Source: Ruminococcus sp. (GTDB lineage: Bacteria; Bacillota; Clostridia; Oscillospirales; Ruminococcaceae). Taken from it: a stretch of 64,000 nucleotides of DNA. The translations under genes and the position numbers were made by a program. The stretch lies in the NCBI RefSeq assembly GCF_017549005.1, contig NZ_JAFYYT010000002.1, forward strand, positions 1 to 64,000, in the 5' to 3' direction. The notes under the pieces were generated by a model. It was given only the letters and a program-made list of their open reading frames with translations. It was not told the origin of the DNA and made no database searches. How positions within the stretch are numbered: the stretch's first letter is position 1; every line of letters starts with the position of its first letter. Below are positions 24,758-32,790 of this stretch, in pieces.

Positions 24758-25354
24758 TTAGTCCTCGCTTATCCTTGCTTTGACATACTGCTCGAGTATG
24801 TCTATAGTTCTGCCTATGCCGAGACGGGAACTGTTGATACTGAGGTCGTAGAGTCTTGAATCGCCCCAGTGTCCCTCACAGTGATAGTTGTGATAGCGTT
24901 TTCTCTTGCGGTCCTTTTTGTCGATAAGAGCCTTAGCCTTATCTTCGGTAAGCTCGTAAACGTCCATTACGCGCTTTATCTTTTCGCTCATGTCACCCAG
25001 TATGAACAGGGATATAAGACACTTGAAATCGCGGAGCTTTGTTTCCGAGCAGCGTCCGACAACTACAAAGGATTCGCCGCTTGCAGCCTTTTCTCTGAGG
25101 AAATTGAACTGCATTTCAGCTATATTGTCCTCTATGGAGTTGCTGAAGCCGTTTACTCTGCGCGAGAGGAGGTGGTTCTTTGGCTTTTCATTGTACTTTT
25201 CGATCTCTTCGGGAGTAAGTCCTGTTTTTGCGGCTATCTCCGTTATGAGGTGGCGGTCGTAAAGCGGTATATTGAAGCGCTTTGAGAGCTCCTCGGCGAT
25301 ATGGCGTCCGCCGCTTCCGAATTCACGACCTACTGAAATGATAAACTGTGACAT
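24758..25354 (-). CDS. Cytidylate kinase-like protein
   Basis: A P-loop protein of 198 residues from the cytidylate-kinase-like group common in Firmicutes. The N-terminal FIISVGREFGSGGRHIAEEL is the modified P-loop (GREFGSGG), followed by PLYDRHLI and VVVGRCSE. The lid-like region RKRKRYHNYH is basic. The phosphate acceptor is not established for this family, so cytidylate kinase activity should not be assumed; the genuine cmk is normally elsewhere. Confidence 0.85.
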   Translation of the reverse strand: MSQFIISVGREFGSGGRHIAEELSKRFNIPLYDRHLITEIAAKTGLTPEEIEKYNEKPKNHLLSRRVNGFSNSIEDNIAEMQFNFLREKAASGESFVVVGRCSETKLRDFKCLISLFILGDMSEKIKRVMDVYELTEDKAKALIDKKDRKRKRYHNYHCEGHWGDSRLYDLSINSSRLGIGRTIDILEQYVKARISED

Positions 25355-25397
25355 GAGTATTCCTCCTTTGTGTAATTAATATCCTTCTTTATTGTTA

Positions 25398-26750
25398 TCA
25401 GAGATACCTTACGAAAAGATATACTGTTGATATACCGAGAACTATCACGGTAGCAGGCGCGAGACGTCTGCAATACCTGCCCCAGCCTATGGGGTAGCCG
25501 TTTTTCTGTGCAACTGAGGTTCCCACAACGTTTGCGGAAGCTCCGATAGGAGTAGCGCTGCCGCCGATATCAGTACCCATAGCCAGCGCCCATGCAAGAG
25601 TTGAGATAGGAACTCCCGAGGTCTCTGCAAGGCTCTGTATGATAGGCACCATAGTTGCGGCAAATGGGATATTGTCCACGAAAGCGCTTGCAATAGCCGA
25701 TACCCAGAGGATTATAGCTATCATGAGCATTACGTTTCCGTCGCTGATATCGCCGATGAAGTCTGCGATACGCTTGAGAATGCCTGTTTCTTCAAGTCCG
25801 CTGACAACTATGAAGAGTCCGACGAAGAACAGAAGTGTCTTGTAGTCGACTTTTCTGATAAGCTCCTTTGCGTGCTTGCCAAAGGCGATAAGTGTTATCA
25901 CTGCTATGAAAAGTCCGATAGAAGCAACTGTAAGGTGAGTCGTTGCGTGAGTTATAAGGAGCAGGACAGCAAGTCCGAAGATTATGCTGCTTATAATAAA
26001 GTCCTTTTTATTTGTTATAGCCTCTGAGGGCTTCGGGAACTTGCTCATATCAACGGGCTCGTGCTTGCCGCCTGTGATCTCCTTGCGGAATGCGAAATAG
26101 AGGAATATCACGGAAACTACAAGGGAAATTGCGGCACAAAGTCCTGTATTTGTGAGAAAATCGAAGAAAGAGAAGCCCAGCGACGTACCGACGATGATAT
26201 TCGGGGGGTCTCCGCACATAGTCGCCGAACCGCCTAAATTCGCGCAGAATATCTCGGAGAGTATCATAGGTACGGGATTGAATTTGAGAAGCGATGCAAG
26301 CTCGATAGTAACGGCTGCAAGGAACATGATAACGGTGATACTGTCGATGAACATCGAAAGAACAGCTGACATTACCATGAAAGTAATGAAAATAGGCACC
26401 GTTCTGCACTTTACAATATAAGCGATCTTCATGCAGAGCCATCGGAAAAAGCCTGCCTTGGCCATTCCTTCTACCATGACCATCATGCCTGCGATGAATA
26501 GTATGGTCGCCCAGTTTATGCCCTTGCTTTCACTTTCCGTGACCTGATACCAGAAGTCCTTGGTAAAAAAGCCTTTAAGGGCGAGAGTGTCTGATATTGC
26601 TTTACCGCTCCTCATACAGATTCCGAAAACCACAACAAGTGTGAGCAATCCGCTTCCGAGGGTAACGTAGTGCCGTTCTATCTTGTCGAGGACGATCATT
26701 ACGAACATCCCGATGAAGATTATAACGGCGAAGATCTGTGCTGCTGACAT
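25398..26750 (-). CDS. SLC13/ArsB-NhaD-type ion transporter
   Basis: A membrane carrier of 450 residues of the ion transporter superfamily that includes ArsB, NhaD and DASS carriers. About eleven hydrophobic helices are visible. The inverted-repeat loops carry GGSATMCGDPPNIIVG in the first half and GGSATPIGASANVVGTS in the second, the substrate-site hallmark of this fold. Ligand could be sodium/proton, arsenite or a dicarboxylate. The start at 26750 is chosen for GGAGG six bases upstream; the frame continues 53 residues further but overlaps promoter DNA. Two palindromes lie between promoter and start. Confidence 0.87.
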   Translation of the reverse strand: MSAAQIFAVIIFIGMFVMIVLDKIERHYVTLGSGLLTLVVVFGICMRSGKAISDTLALKGFFTKDFWYQVTESESKGINWATILFIAGMMVMVEGMAKAGFFRWLCMKIAYIVKCRTVPIFITFMVMSAVLSMFIDSITVIMFLAAVTIELASLLKFNPVPMILSEIFCANLGGSATMCGDPPNIIVGTSLGFSFFDFLTNTGLCAAISLVVSVIFLYFAFRKEITGGKHEPVDMSKFPKPSEAITNKKDFIISSIIFGLAVLLLITHATTHLTVASIGLFIAVITLIAFGKHAKELIRKVDYKTLLFFVGLFIVVSGLEETGILKRIADFIGDISDGNVMLMIAIILWVSAIASAFVDNIPFAATMVPIIQSLAETSGVPISTLAWALAMGTDIGGSATPIGASANVVGTSVAQKNGYPIGWGRYCRRLAPATVIVLGISTVYLFVRYL

Positions 26751-26766
26751 ATAAACCTCCATGACT

Positions 26767-26809
26767 GCGGTACCGTACCGCATTATTCGATTACCTATTA
26801 AATAGGTAA
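26767..26809 (-). promoter_or_regulatory. Two palindromes between promoter and ion transporter gene
   Basis: GCGGTAC/GTACCGC around one C (26767-26781) and TTACCTATT/AATAGGTAA around one A (26791-26809). Both lie downstream of the predicted transcription start, where a repressor could block elongation or the RNA could fold. The responsible factor is not identifiable here. Confidence 0.5.
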
Positions 26810-26825
26810 AAATATACCATTCCGA

Positions 26826-26854
26826 ATTATAGCATAATTGAGGAGGTAATTCAA
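26826..26854 (-). promoter_or_regulatory. Promoter of the ion transporter gene
   Basis: On the minus strand TTGAAT (26854-26849) and TATAAT (26831-26826) are separated by 17 bp. Confidence 0.65.
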
Positions 26855-26953
26855 GGCAATTCTTGTTTTTTTTGGCAATATTCTCATTTTTAGTAAAAAC
26901 AGCGTTCATTTGTATGATATAACGATTTTTTTTAGTAAGTCTGTCGATAGGTA

Positions 26954-26982
26954 TTGCAATACGTAAAAATATGTGGTATAAT
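26954..26982 (+). promoter_or_regulatory. Promoter of the calcium/cation antiporter gene
   Basis: TTGCAA (26954-26959) and TATAAT (26977-26982) are 17 bp apart. The leader to 27062 can fold into nested stems (AGCAG..GCG with CGC.GCTGCT, and AAAAGA with TCTTTT). No known riboswitch is recognised. Confidence 0.6.
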
Positions 26983-27062
26983 AGTATAAGCAGTTGCGGA
27001 GCAAAAGAGCTTGTGATGAGTTCTTTTGAACTTTTTACGCAGCTGCTGTTAGGAGTCTTAAA

Positions 27063-28001
27063 ATGCTGAAATATATCTTGCTGGTCGGCGGCTTTGTCTT
27101 GCTGATAAAGGGCGCTGACTTCTTTGTGGACGGAAGCTCGGCTGTGGCAAAACGGCTGAAGGTGCCGTCGCTCATCATCGGAATGACCATCGTCGCTATG
27201 GGGACAAGCCTCCCCGAGACCTCTGTAAGCGTGAGCGCCTCGGTGCTCGGGAAAAACGACCTCGCCATAAGCAATGCCGTGGGGTCGAATATCTTCAACC
27301 TCATGGTGGTCTGCGGAGTCTGCGCTGTGCTGTGCCCTATGGTCATCGGCAGGGATACCCTGAAAAAGGATCTGCCGTTCTCGGTCATAGTTGCGGGAGT
27401 TCTTCTCGCCCTTGGCGCAATAACGGGAACTGTTCAGCGCTGGGGTGGAATCATACTGCTTGCGCTGTTTGCGTTCTTCCTTTACATGATGATAAGCTCC
27501 GCAAAGAAAGCCCGTGAAGCCGGAAACGGTGCCGACGAGGAAGAGTATAAGATAATGCCCGTGTGGAAGTGCCTGCTTTGTATAATAGGAGGCGGCGCTG
27601 CTATCGCTGTGGGCGGAAAAATGGTAGTCGAGGGCGCTTCCGACATTGCCCGTTCATTCGGAATGTCCGACAATCTCATAGGTATGACTATCGTTGCTCT
27701 CGGAACGAGCCTGCCCGAGCTTGCGACTTCTATAGTTGCGGCGCGCAAGGGTGAGGTGGATATGGCTCTCGGAAACGTTGTGGGCTCGAATATATTCAAT
27801 ATACTGTTCGTACTTGGCATAGCGGCGACTATTTCGCCGATCGCATTTACTATGTTCAACACGATCGATACGGCAGTCCTCATTGCCATGAGCCTGCTGG
27901 TGCTTGTGCTCTGCGCTCCGAAAAAGAAGATGGTGCGCTGGCACGGAGCCTTGATGCTTGCGGTGTACGGAGGATACACAGCTTATTTGTTCGTAAGATA
28001 A
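27063..28001 (+). CDS. CaCA-family sodium/calcium-type antiporter
   Basis: A membrane exchanger of 312 residues of the YrbG-like branch. The two alpha-repeats each carry the diagnostic motif: MTIVAMGTSLPETSVS with NAVGSNIFNL in the first half, and MTIVALGTSLPELATS with NVVGSNIFNI in the second. About ten helices are evident. It probably exports calcium or another cation against sodium or protons. AGGAGT lies eight bases before the ATG. Two zinc-ribbon membrane protein genes follow closely and may be co-transcribed. Confidence 0.93.
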   Translation: MLKYILLVGGFVLLIKGADFFVDGSSAVAKRLKVPSLIIGMTIVAMGTSLPETSVSVSASVLGKNDLAISNAVGSNIFNLMVVCGVCAVLCPMVIGRDTLKKDLPFSVIVAGVLLALGAITGTVQRWGGIILLALFAFFLYMMISSAKKAREAGNGADEEEYKIMPVWKCLLCIIGGGAAIAVGGKMVVEGASDIARSFGMSDNLIGMTIVALGTSLPELATSIVAARKGEVDMALGNVVGSNIFNILFVLGIAATISPIAFTMFNTIDTAVLIAMSLLVLVLCAPKKKMVRWHGALMLAVYGGYTAYLFVR

Positions 28002-28013
28002 AGGGGGATCATT

Positions 28014-28379
28014 ATGTATTGTTCAAACTGCGGTTCAATGATGGATGAAAGGCAGCAGTTCTGCCCTTTCTGCAAAGCGCCCAACCCTGCCATGCAGCAG
28101 AGGCCACAGTTCCACGGACAGGTGCCGCCTCCGCCGTATTTCTATAATAATATGCCGCGGTACTATTTTGACCCTGCGGAACAGCCGCCAGAGACCGCCC
28201 TTGTGGTGCTTTCGGCGATAATTCCCATTGCGGGACTGATAATCGGCTGTATCTGCCTTGGCAATCACGAAAACAGAGCAGGAAAAGCGTATCTTCTGGC
28301 AGCAGGGATAAGCTTCGGAGTCGGCTTGCTTATATCGTTTATGTTTGCCTTTATGCCGTTATTGTTTTTATTCCACTGA
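28014..28379 (+). CDS. Zinc-ribbon membrane protein
   Basis: A 121-residue protein with an N-terminal zinc ribbon (CSNCGSMMDERQQFCPFC), a Pro/Tyr-rich spacer and two hydrophobic helices (about 57-80 and 95-119). This is the layout of many small Firmicutes proteins with a cytoplasmic zinc ribbon and a short membrane anchor. No function is assigned. It lies 12 bp after the antiporter gene, with GGGGGA upstream. Confidence 0.75.
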   Translation: MYCSNCGSMMDERQQFCPFCKAPNPAMQQRPQFHGQVPPPPYFYNNMPRYYFDPAEQPPETALVVLSAIIPIAGLIIGCICLGNHENRAGKAYLLAAGISFGVGLLISFMFAFMPLLFLFH

Positions 28380-28409
28380 TATGGTGTATTTGAAAAAAGG
28401 AGGGATCAT

Positions 28410-28745
28410 ATGACTTGTCCGCATTGTGCAGCTTCTATATCCGAGACTGAGGAGAGATGTCCTTACTGCGATTCTTACATAGACCGAGGCAGACATCCGA
28501 GGGTGGAGCCTCCGCCGCCGCAGCAGAATCGTAATCTCGTAAGGTCACTGGGCGAGGATAAGGTCAATCCGCTTCTGGTGGCATTGTCGTTAATACCGAT
28601 GTTAGGAATAATCCTCGGTGCTATATTTATGTCGGGCGGAAACCCGAAAAGCGGAAAGACATACCTGATAACAGGACTGGTGGCATTTGCCTGCCCTTTT
28701 ATTTCCGTAATGGCAACTATGATCTTTTCGGCGATACACGCTTAA
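28410..28745 (+). CDS. Zinc-ribbon membrane protein, second copy
   Basis: A 111-residue relative of the preceding protein. It has a zinc ribbon (CPHCAASISETEERCPYC), a Pro/Gln-rich spacer and two hydrophobic helices around a charged loop (GGNPKSGKTYLI). Shared order, including a GKAYL or GKTYL loop, suggests an old duplication. AGGAGG precedes the ATG. A hairpin closes the transcript. Confidence 0.75.
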   Translation: MTCPHCAASISETEERCPYCDSYIDRGRHPRVEPPPPQQNRNLVRSLGEDKVNPLLVALSLIPMLGIILGAIFMSGGNPKSGKTYLITGLVAFACPFISVMATMIFSAIHA

Positions 28746-28750
28746 AAAAT

Positions 28751-28779
28751 AAGCTCCCGCAATTTTTCTGCGGGAGCTT
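28751..28779 (+). terminator. Terminator-like hairpin after the zinc-ribbon genes
   Basis: AAGCTCCCGCA pairs with TGCGGGAGCTT. A near-identical hairpin lies at 29009-29037, so the repeat segment between is framed by two similar stems. Confidence 0.6.
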
Positions 28780-28802
28780 AGTCTGTAAAAACATATATTA
28801 TT

Positions 28803-28995
28803 TAAGGAGACGCCCTCACTTGCAGGGCGTCTCCTCTTCAAAAACAGTCCGCCGGACTGTTTTTGAATTCACCTCTTGCGGAGCGCTTTGAGGGTATATG
28901 TGGGGCTTTGCCCCACTCCCCACCAGAGGCGCTGCCTCTGGACTCTGCCAAAGGGTTGTGAACCCTTTGGAATCCCTTTCGTGGGTAAAATAACT
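28803..28995 (+). repeat. Dispersed multi-hairpin repeat family 2, divergent copy E
   Basis: This copy lines up with the right two thirds of 34538-34827 and 40921-41212. Stems in order: GGAGACGCCCT/AGGGCGTCTCC, TCAAAAACAGTCC/GGACTGTTTTTGA, GTGGGGC/GCCCCAC, CCAGAGGC/GCCTCTGG and CCAAAGGG/CCCTTTGG. Loops and flanks such as CACTTGC, GAATTCACC and GGAATCCCTT are shared. Several stems differ in sequence from the other copies yet still pair. The left end and the terminal inverted repeats are missing. Confidence 0.75.
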
Positions 28996-29008
28996 TTTTC
29001 GACAAACT

Positions 29009-29040
29009 GAGCTCCCGCAGAAAAACTGCGGGAGCTCTTT
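29009..29040 (-). terminator. Hairpin downstream of the glucokinase operon
   Basis: GAGCTCCCGCAG (29009-29020) and CTGCGGGAGCTC (29026-29037) form a perfect 12-bp stem around five A. Confidence 0.6.
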
Positions 29041-29070
29041 CATATATAACTAAAAACGGCGTTTACTGTA

Positions 29071-30027
29071 TCACTGGTTAGCTCTGCCGAGGAAGGCTGC
29101 GCCGATGATACCTGCGTCGTTGCCAAGCTTTGCAATGACGATCTCGGTGTTCTTCTCGGAGTTGCGTGTGTATACTTCCTTTGCAACGAGCTCCTTCATG
29201 GGGAGGAGGAGCGGGTCGCCCTCGTTGCAGACGCCGCCGCCGATACAGAGTATATCAGGCTGGAAGATGTTGATAGTATTTGTGATTCCTGCTGCGAGGT
29301 ATTTGATGTACTTGTCAACAACTGCCTTTGCGTATTTGTCGCCTGCTCTCATGCAGTCAAAAGAGGTACGTGCGGTGACTTTGCCCTTTTCCTTTTCAGA
29401 CTGAGCCATAATGCAGTCGGGGTGCTCGGCGATAGCTTCCTTTGTCATGCGGATAAGTCCCGTAGCTGAGGAGTAAGCCTCGAAGCAGCCCTTTCTGCCG
29501 CATGAGCACTGTGCTCCGTCAACCTGTACTACTGTATGTCCAATCTCAGCGCCTGCAAAGTTGGAACCTGAGTATATCTTGCCGTCGATGATGATTCCGC
29601 CGCCTACGCCTGTTCCGAGAGTGATGCATACAGCATTTCTTGCTCCCTTTGCAGCGCCTGCAACGAATTCGCCGTATGCTGCTGCATTAGCGTCGTTCTC
29701 GATGAATACGGGCTTGTCGATAGTCTCCTGTATGTACTTCACCATTGGGGTATTCTTGAAGCCGAGGTTGTTTGAGTACTCGATGATACCCTTTTCACTG
29801 TTTGCGATACCGGGAGTACCAACGCCTATCCACTCGATCTGGTCCATTGTAAGGTTTGCGTTCTTTACAGCTTCAACAGCCATTTTTGCCATATCGTCCG
29901 CAATTGCCTTTTCCGGACGCGGACAGTTTGTCTTGGTGCTTGCTTTTGCGATGATGTTGTATTCCTCATCAACTACGCCTGCAACGATATTTGTACCGCC
30001 CAGGTCGATTCCTACATAGTATTTCAT
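29071..30027 (-). CDS. ROK-family glucokinase
   Basis: A cytoplasmic sugar kinase of 318 residues that most likely phosphorylates glucose at position 6. It has the phosphate motif GIDLGGTNIVAG, the catalytic region ENDANAAAYGEF, GTGVGGGII, the sugar-site EIGHTV and the ROK zinc motif CSCGRKGCFE. There is no DNA-binding domain, so it is a kinase and not a ROK repressor. It follows manA by 15 bp, so the pair supply hexose 6-phosphates for glycolysis. Mannose or fructose could be alternative substrates. Confidence 0.9.
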   Translation of the reverse strand: MKYYVGIDLGGTNIVAGVVDEEYNIIAKASTKTNCPRPEKAIADDMAKMAVEAVKNANLTMDQIEWIGVGTPGIANSEKGIIEYSNNLGFKNTPMVKYIQETIDKPVFIENDANAAAYGEFVAGAAKGARNAVCITLGTGVGGGIIIDGKIYSGSNFAGAEIGHTVVQVDGAQCSCGRKGCFEAYSSATGLIRMTKEAIAEHPDCIMAQSEKEKGKVTARTSFDCMRAGDKYAKAVVDKYIKYLAAGITNTINIFQPDILCIGGGVCNEGDPLLLPMKELVAKEVYTRNSEKNTEIVIAKLGNDAGIIGAAFLGRANQ

Positions 30028-30042
30028 TTTATATCCTCCTAA

Positions 30043-31002
30043 TTACGGAATTGTTGTGATTATCACGTCACAATTTCCTTTTATTGCAAATGCGCCTGTT
30101 CCTGCGGGAACAAAAACGCTTGTGCCCATTTTCAGTCCGAGCCTGTAGTTATCGGCGACAAGCTCTCCGCCGCTCCCGCCTATTACAAGGACATGAGCAA
30201 AGGAGCTGTTATCCGCTGCGAAGCTTGCTTCCTTGATTATCCTGTTGCGGTTCACTATAAAGTAATTGCAGTCTGCAAGGAGCTGAGTTACTGCTCCGTC
30301 AAGCTCCATGCCGTAGACAGGTCTGCGGTGGTCGGCAGGCTCGGTATTCGTGACCTCGAGAGCCTTTTCCACATGGAGCTGTCTCGGCTTGCCGTCAGCT
30401 CCCAGTCTGCCGTAGTCGTATACCCTGTATGTGACGTTGGAGCTCTGCTGTATCTCGGCTATGAGTATACCCTTGCCGATAGCATGGAGAGTTCCGGGTT
30501 CTATGAAGAAAACGTCGCCCTGCTTTACGGGAACGCGGTTCACCTTGTCCATGAGGGTGTTATCCTCGATGGCACGGCGGAAACCGTCCTTTGTTATCTT
30601 GTCCTTGAAGCCGTAGACAAGCTCTGCGCCGGGGTCTGCGGAGATGATATACCACATTTCGGTCTTTCCGTTGTCGTTTTCGTACTTGTGGGCGTACTCG
30701 TCATTGGGGTGTACCTGTACGGAGAGGTCGTTCTTTGCGTCGATGAGCTTTACAAGAACGGGAAAGCTGTCGCCGCTTCTGAAGCTGCTGCCAACAGCTT
30801 CGGGGTGAGCGTTAACGAATTCGCTGAGCTTCATGCCGTCAAACTCGCCGCCGTCGATGATACACTCCCCGTCGGGGTGACAGCTGAGCTCCCAGCTCTC
30901 AGCAAGGCGTTCGAGCTCACTTTCCTTTCCGAATATCTCACGGAGCTTGGTACCGCCCCAGATATAGTCTTTTATAGGTGCTTTCAGTAAAAATGGTCTC
31001 AT
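30043..31002 (-). CDS. manA: Mannose-6-phosphate isomerase, class I
   Basis: A zinc enzyme of 319 residues that interconverts mannose 6-phosphate and fructose 6-phosphate. The metal and substrate motifs are visible: QVHPNDEYAHKYE, GKTEMWYII and EPGTLHAIGKG, with a second cupin half at the C-terminus. Length fits the short firmicute form. It starts at the last base of the GH25 gene and is followed by the ROK kinase gene. With a mannanase about 6 kb away it would let mannose units enter glycolysis. Confidence 0.93.
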   Translation of the reverse strand: MRPFLLKAPIKDYIWGGTKLREIFGKESELERLAESWELSCHPDGECIIDGGEFDGMKLSEFVNAHPEAVGSSFRSGDSFPVLVKLIDAKNDLSVQVHPNDEYAHKYENDNGKTEMWYIISADPGAELVYGFKDKITKDGFRRAIEDNTLMDKVNRVPVKQGDVFFIEPGTLHAIGKGILIAEIQQSSNVTYRVYDYGRLGADGKPRQLHVEKALEVTNTEPADHRRPVYGMELDGAVTQLLADCNYFIVNRNRIIKEASFAADNSSFAHVLVIGGSGGELVADNYRLGLKMGTSVFVPAGTGAFAIKGNCDVIITTIP

Positions 31003-31763
31003 TATTCTGCCTTTCCTTCGGAAATATCCTTATTTTCTGCCGATACTGCAAATTCCCTGTTGAAATCCTCGAGGGAGCCGTTGTATACGTTCAGGTCTAT
31101 GTGCTCCTCCTCGCCGACATAGCCCGCGAGTTTGCCCTTGTCGCTGTACTGCCAGAACTTCCATTCAAGGATATCGGGCTCGCAGTTAACGCATCTTATC
31201 CACAGGGGATAATCTGAAAAGCTTCCTCTGATATACCTGTAATAAACAGGCATTGTCGTGTAGATAATGGGCTTTGTGCCGTAATACTCCCCGAGTCTGT
31301 CCAGGAGCGGTCGGAGTATACTCTCCGTCTCCTCGCGTGAGGGCTTGTTCCTGCGTTTGTCGGCATAGTACTCGATATCTATAACGGGCGGCATATCGAT
31401 CTCGCTTTTGTCAACTGCCGCAATGAAGTTGTCTGCCTGAGTTTCTCCTGCGCTGTCAAAGCTGAAAAAGTGATATGCGGACACTTTTATCCCTGTGGAG
31501 GCAGCTCTTTCAAGATTGCGCCGGACGGATTCGTCCGTATGACCGCTGCCCTCGGTAGCCTTTATAAAGGCGAAGGAGACATTCTGAGATTCCAGCTGTT
31601 TCCAGTCGATATCGCCCTGATAGTTGGACACATCGACGCCGAAAACGGGATATTTAGCCGTGTTTACCCTTGCGGTCGAGAAAAACACAGCTGCTGCCGC
31701 AGCAACTGCTGTAAGAGCAGCTCCTGTGAGCGTGCAGAGTATAATGCGTTTGAACATATGCAT
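31002..31763 (-). CDS. Membrane-anchored GH25 lysozyme-like muramidase
   Basis: A cell-wall hydrolase of 253 residues. One N-terminal hydrophobic helix (about 3-27), without a clear cleavage site, should anchor it outside the membrane. The GH25 barrel begins at VFGVDVSNYQGDIDW, whose Asp is catalytic. It continues with FIKATEG and PPVIDIEYY, carrying the second acidic pair. The WQYSDKGKLAGY region is typical of the C-terminal strand. ATG at 31763 is preferred, though GGGGAG is 13 bases away; the upstream frame is unlikely. It leads an operon with manA and the ROK kinase, an uncommon pairing. Confidence 0.87.
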   Translation of the reverse strand: MHMFKRIILCTLTGAALTAVAAAAAVFFSTARVNTAKYPVFGVDVSNYQGDIDWKQLESQNVSFAFIKATEGSGHTDESVRRNLERAASTGIKVSAYHFFSFDSAGETQADNFIAAVDKSEIDMPPVIDIEYYADKRRNKPSREETESILRPLLDRLGEYYGTKPIIYTTMPVYYRYIRGSFSDYPLWIRCVNCEPDILEWKFWQYSDKGKLAGYVGEEEHIDLNVYNGSLEDFNREFAVSAENKDISEGKAE

Positions 31764-31964
31764 ATTTAGGAAACAACTCCCCGTTGACCGCTTCTGACCT
31801 GTGTCGGAGCGGTAATACTTGACTTTCACAGTTCGGAAAGTCATACAATAATATAATAAACTAAAATCCCGAAATAGTCAACAGTTTTTTTCGCGGCGGC
31901 GTAATTTCTTTCAGATGTGTATTTTGTCCGTCCGATGATAATATGCATTTGATATTGAAAAAAA

Positions 31965-31993
31965 CTGCAATCTGTGATACAATTATAGTACAT
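31965..31993 (+). promoter_or_regulatory. Promoter of the first dockerin-only gene
   Basis: TTGAAA (31965-31970) and TACAAT (31988-31993) are 17 bp apart, about 24 bp before the ATG at 32017, with AAGGAG between. Confidence 0.6.
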
Positions 31994-32016
31994 CAGACCG
32001 AAAGGAGACATTTTCA

Positions 32017-32628
32017 ATGAAAAAGGCATTATCAATTATTTCAGCTGCTGCGGTACTGTTTTCGGCAGCTCCCACGTATGCGGCGGCAGATGTGACCATT
32101 ACTCCCCAGCAGTTTGCAGCCTGTGATTTCAACAGCGACGGCTATGTTGACACTATCGACCTGCTTTTTATGGCTATAGTAAGTCTTCCTAATTTTGACA
32201 CCATGCGCGATATGGCTGCTTCGAGAGTAGGTTTGACCGCTGAAATAGAGCAGAAGATACTCAAAAACGGCGATTTCAACGGCAACGGAGCTATCGACGA
32301 AGATGAAGGTACTGCTTTCCTTGACTATATGGTAAATAATACAGAATGTAAGATAGATGACCTATCACTTTCAGATATGACGGAAATGACAAAGCTCATG
32401 GACCCAAGCAAGAAACTTGGAGATATCGACGGCGATGATATCATAAACGCTGTGGACGCCAGCAATGTGCTGAAATACTACGCTATTACGAGCACTGGAG
32501 CTTCTTTTGACACTATAACCATGCTTGCTGCCCGTCACAAGGGTGACATGAACGGCAACAGGATAGTTGATTCCGTTGACGCTGCTCTTATATTAAAGAA
32601 GTATGCTGAAAATTCTGTAGCAAAATAA
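32017..32628 (+). CDS. Secreted protein made of dockerin-like EF-hand repeats only, copy 1
   Basis: A 203-residue exported protein with a signal peptide (about 1-24, ending PTYAAA) and no catalytic or binding domain. The mature part has four calcium-loop segments: DFNSDGYVDTID, DFNGNGAIDEDE, DIDGDDIINAVDASNVL and DMNGNRIVDSVDAALIL. The last two, spaced as in a type I dockerin, form one recognisable dockerin; the first two look like a divergent second one. Such a protein could bind two cohesins and act as an adaptor, or compete with enzymes for cohesin sites. Those roles are inferred. A close paralogue follows. Confidence 0.8.
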   Translation: MKKALSIISAAAVLFSAAPTYAAADVTITPQQFAACDFNSDGYVDTIDLLFMAIVSLPNFDTMRDMAASRVGLTAEIEQKILKNGDFNGNGAIDEDEGTAFLDYMVNNTECKIDDLSLSDMTEMTKLMDPSKKLGDIDGDDIINAVDASNVLKYYAITSTGASFDTITMLAARHKGDMNGNRIVDSVDAALILKKYAENSVAK

Positions 32629-32790
32629 TATACAAGTAGTAAAATGCAGGATGCTTTGTACAGTATGCTCAAAAAATTATCATTTCGTTCATAAAATATA
32701 GCAGAAAAAGTAACAGGGCTTGCGCTATTATAATAATAGAGAGGTTTTGGGATACTTTTTAAAGAGATGTATTTTGAGGAGGAATGATAT

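Noticed and set aside
26989..27062. Manganese-type riboswitch before the cation antiporter
   Set aside because: The leader folds into nested stems, but the conserved loop sequences of the yybP-ykoY class were not found.
30193..30990. 265-residue frame opposite manA
   Set aside because: Shadow of a well-supported isomerase gene; composition reflects antisense codon bias.
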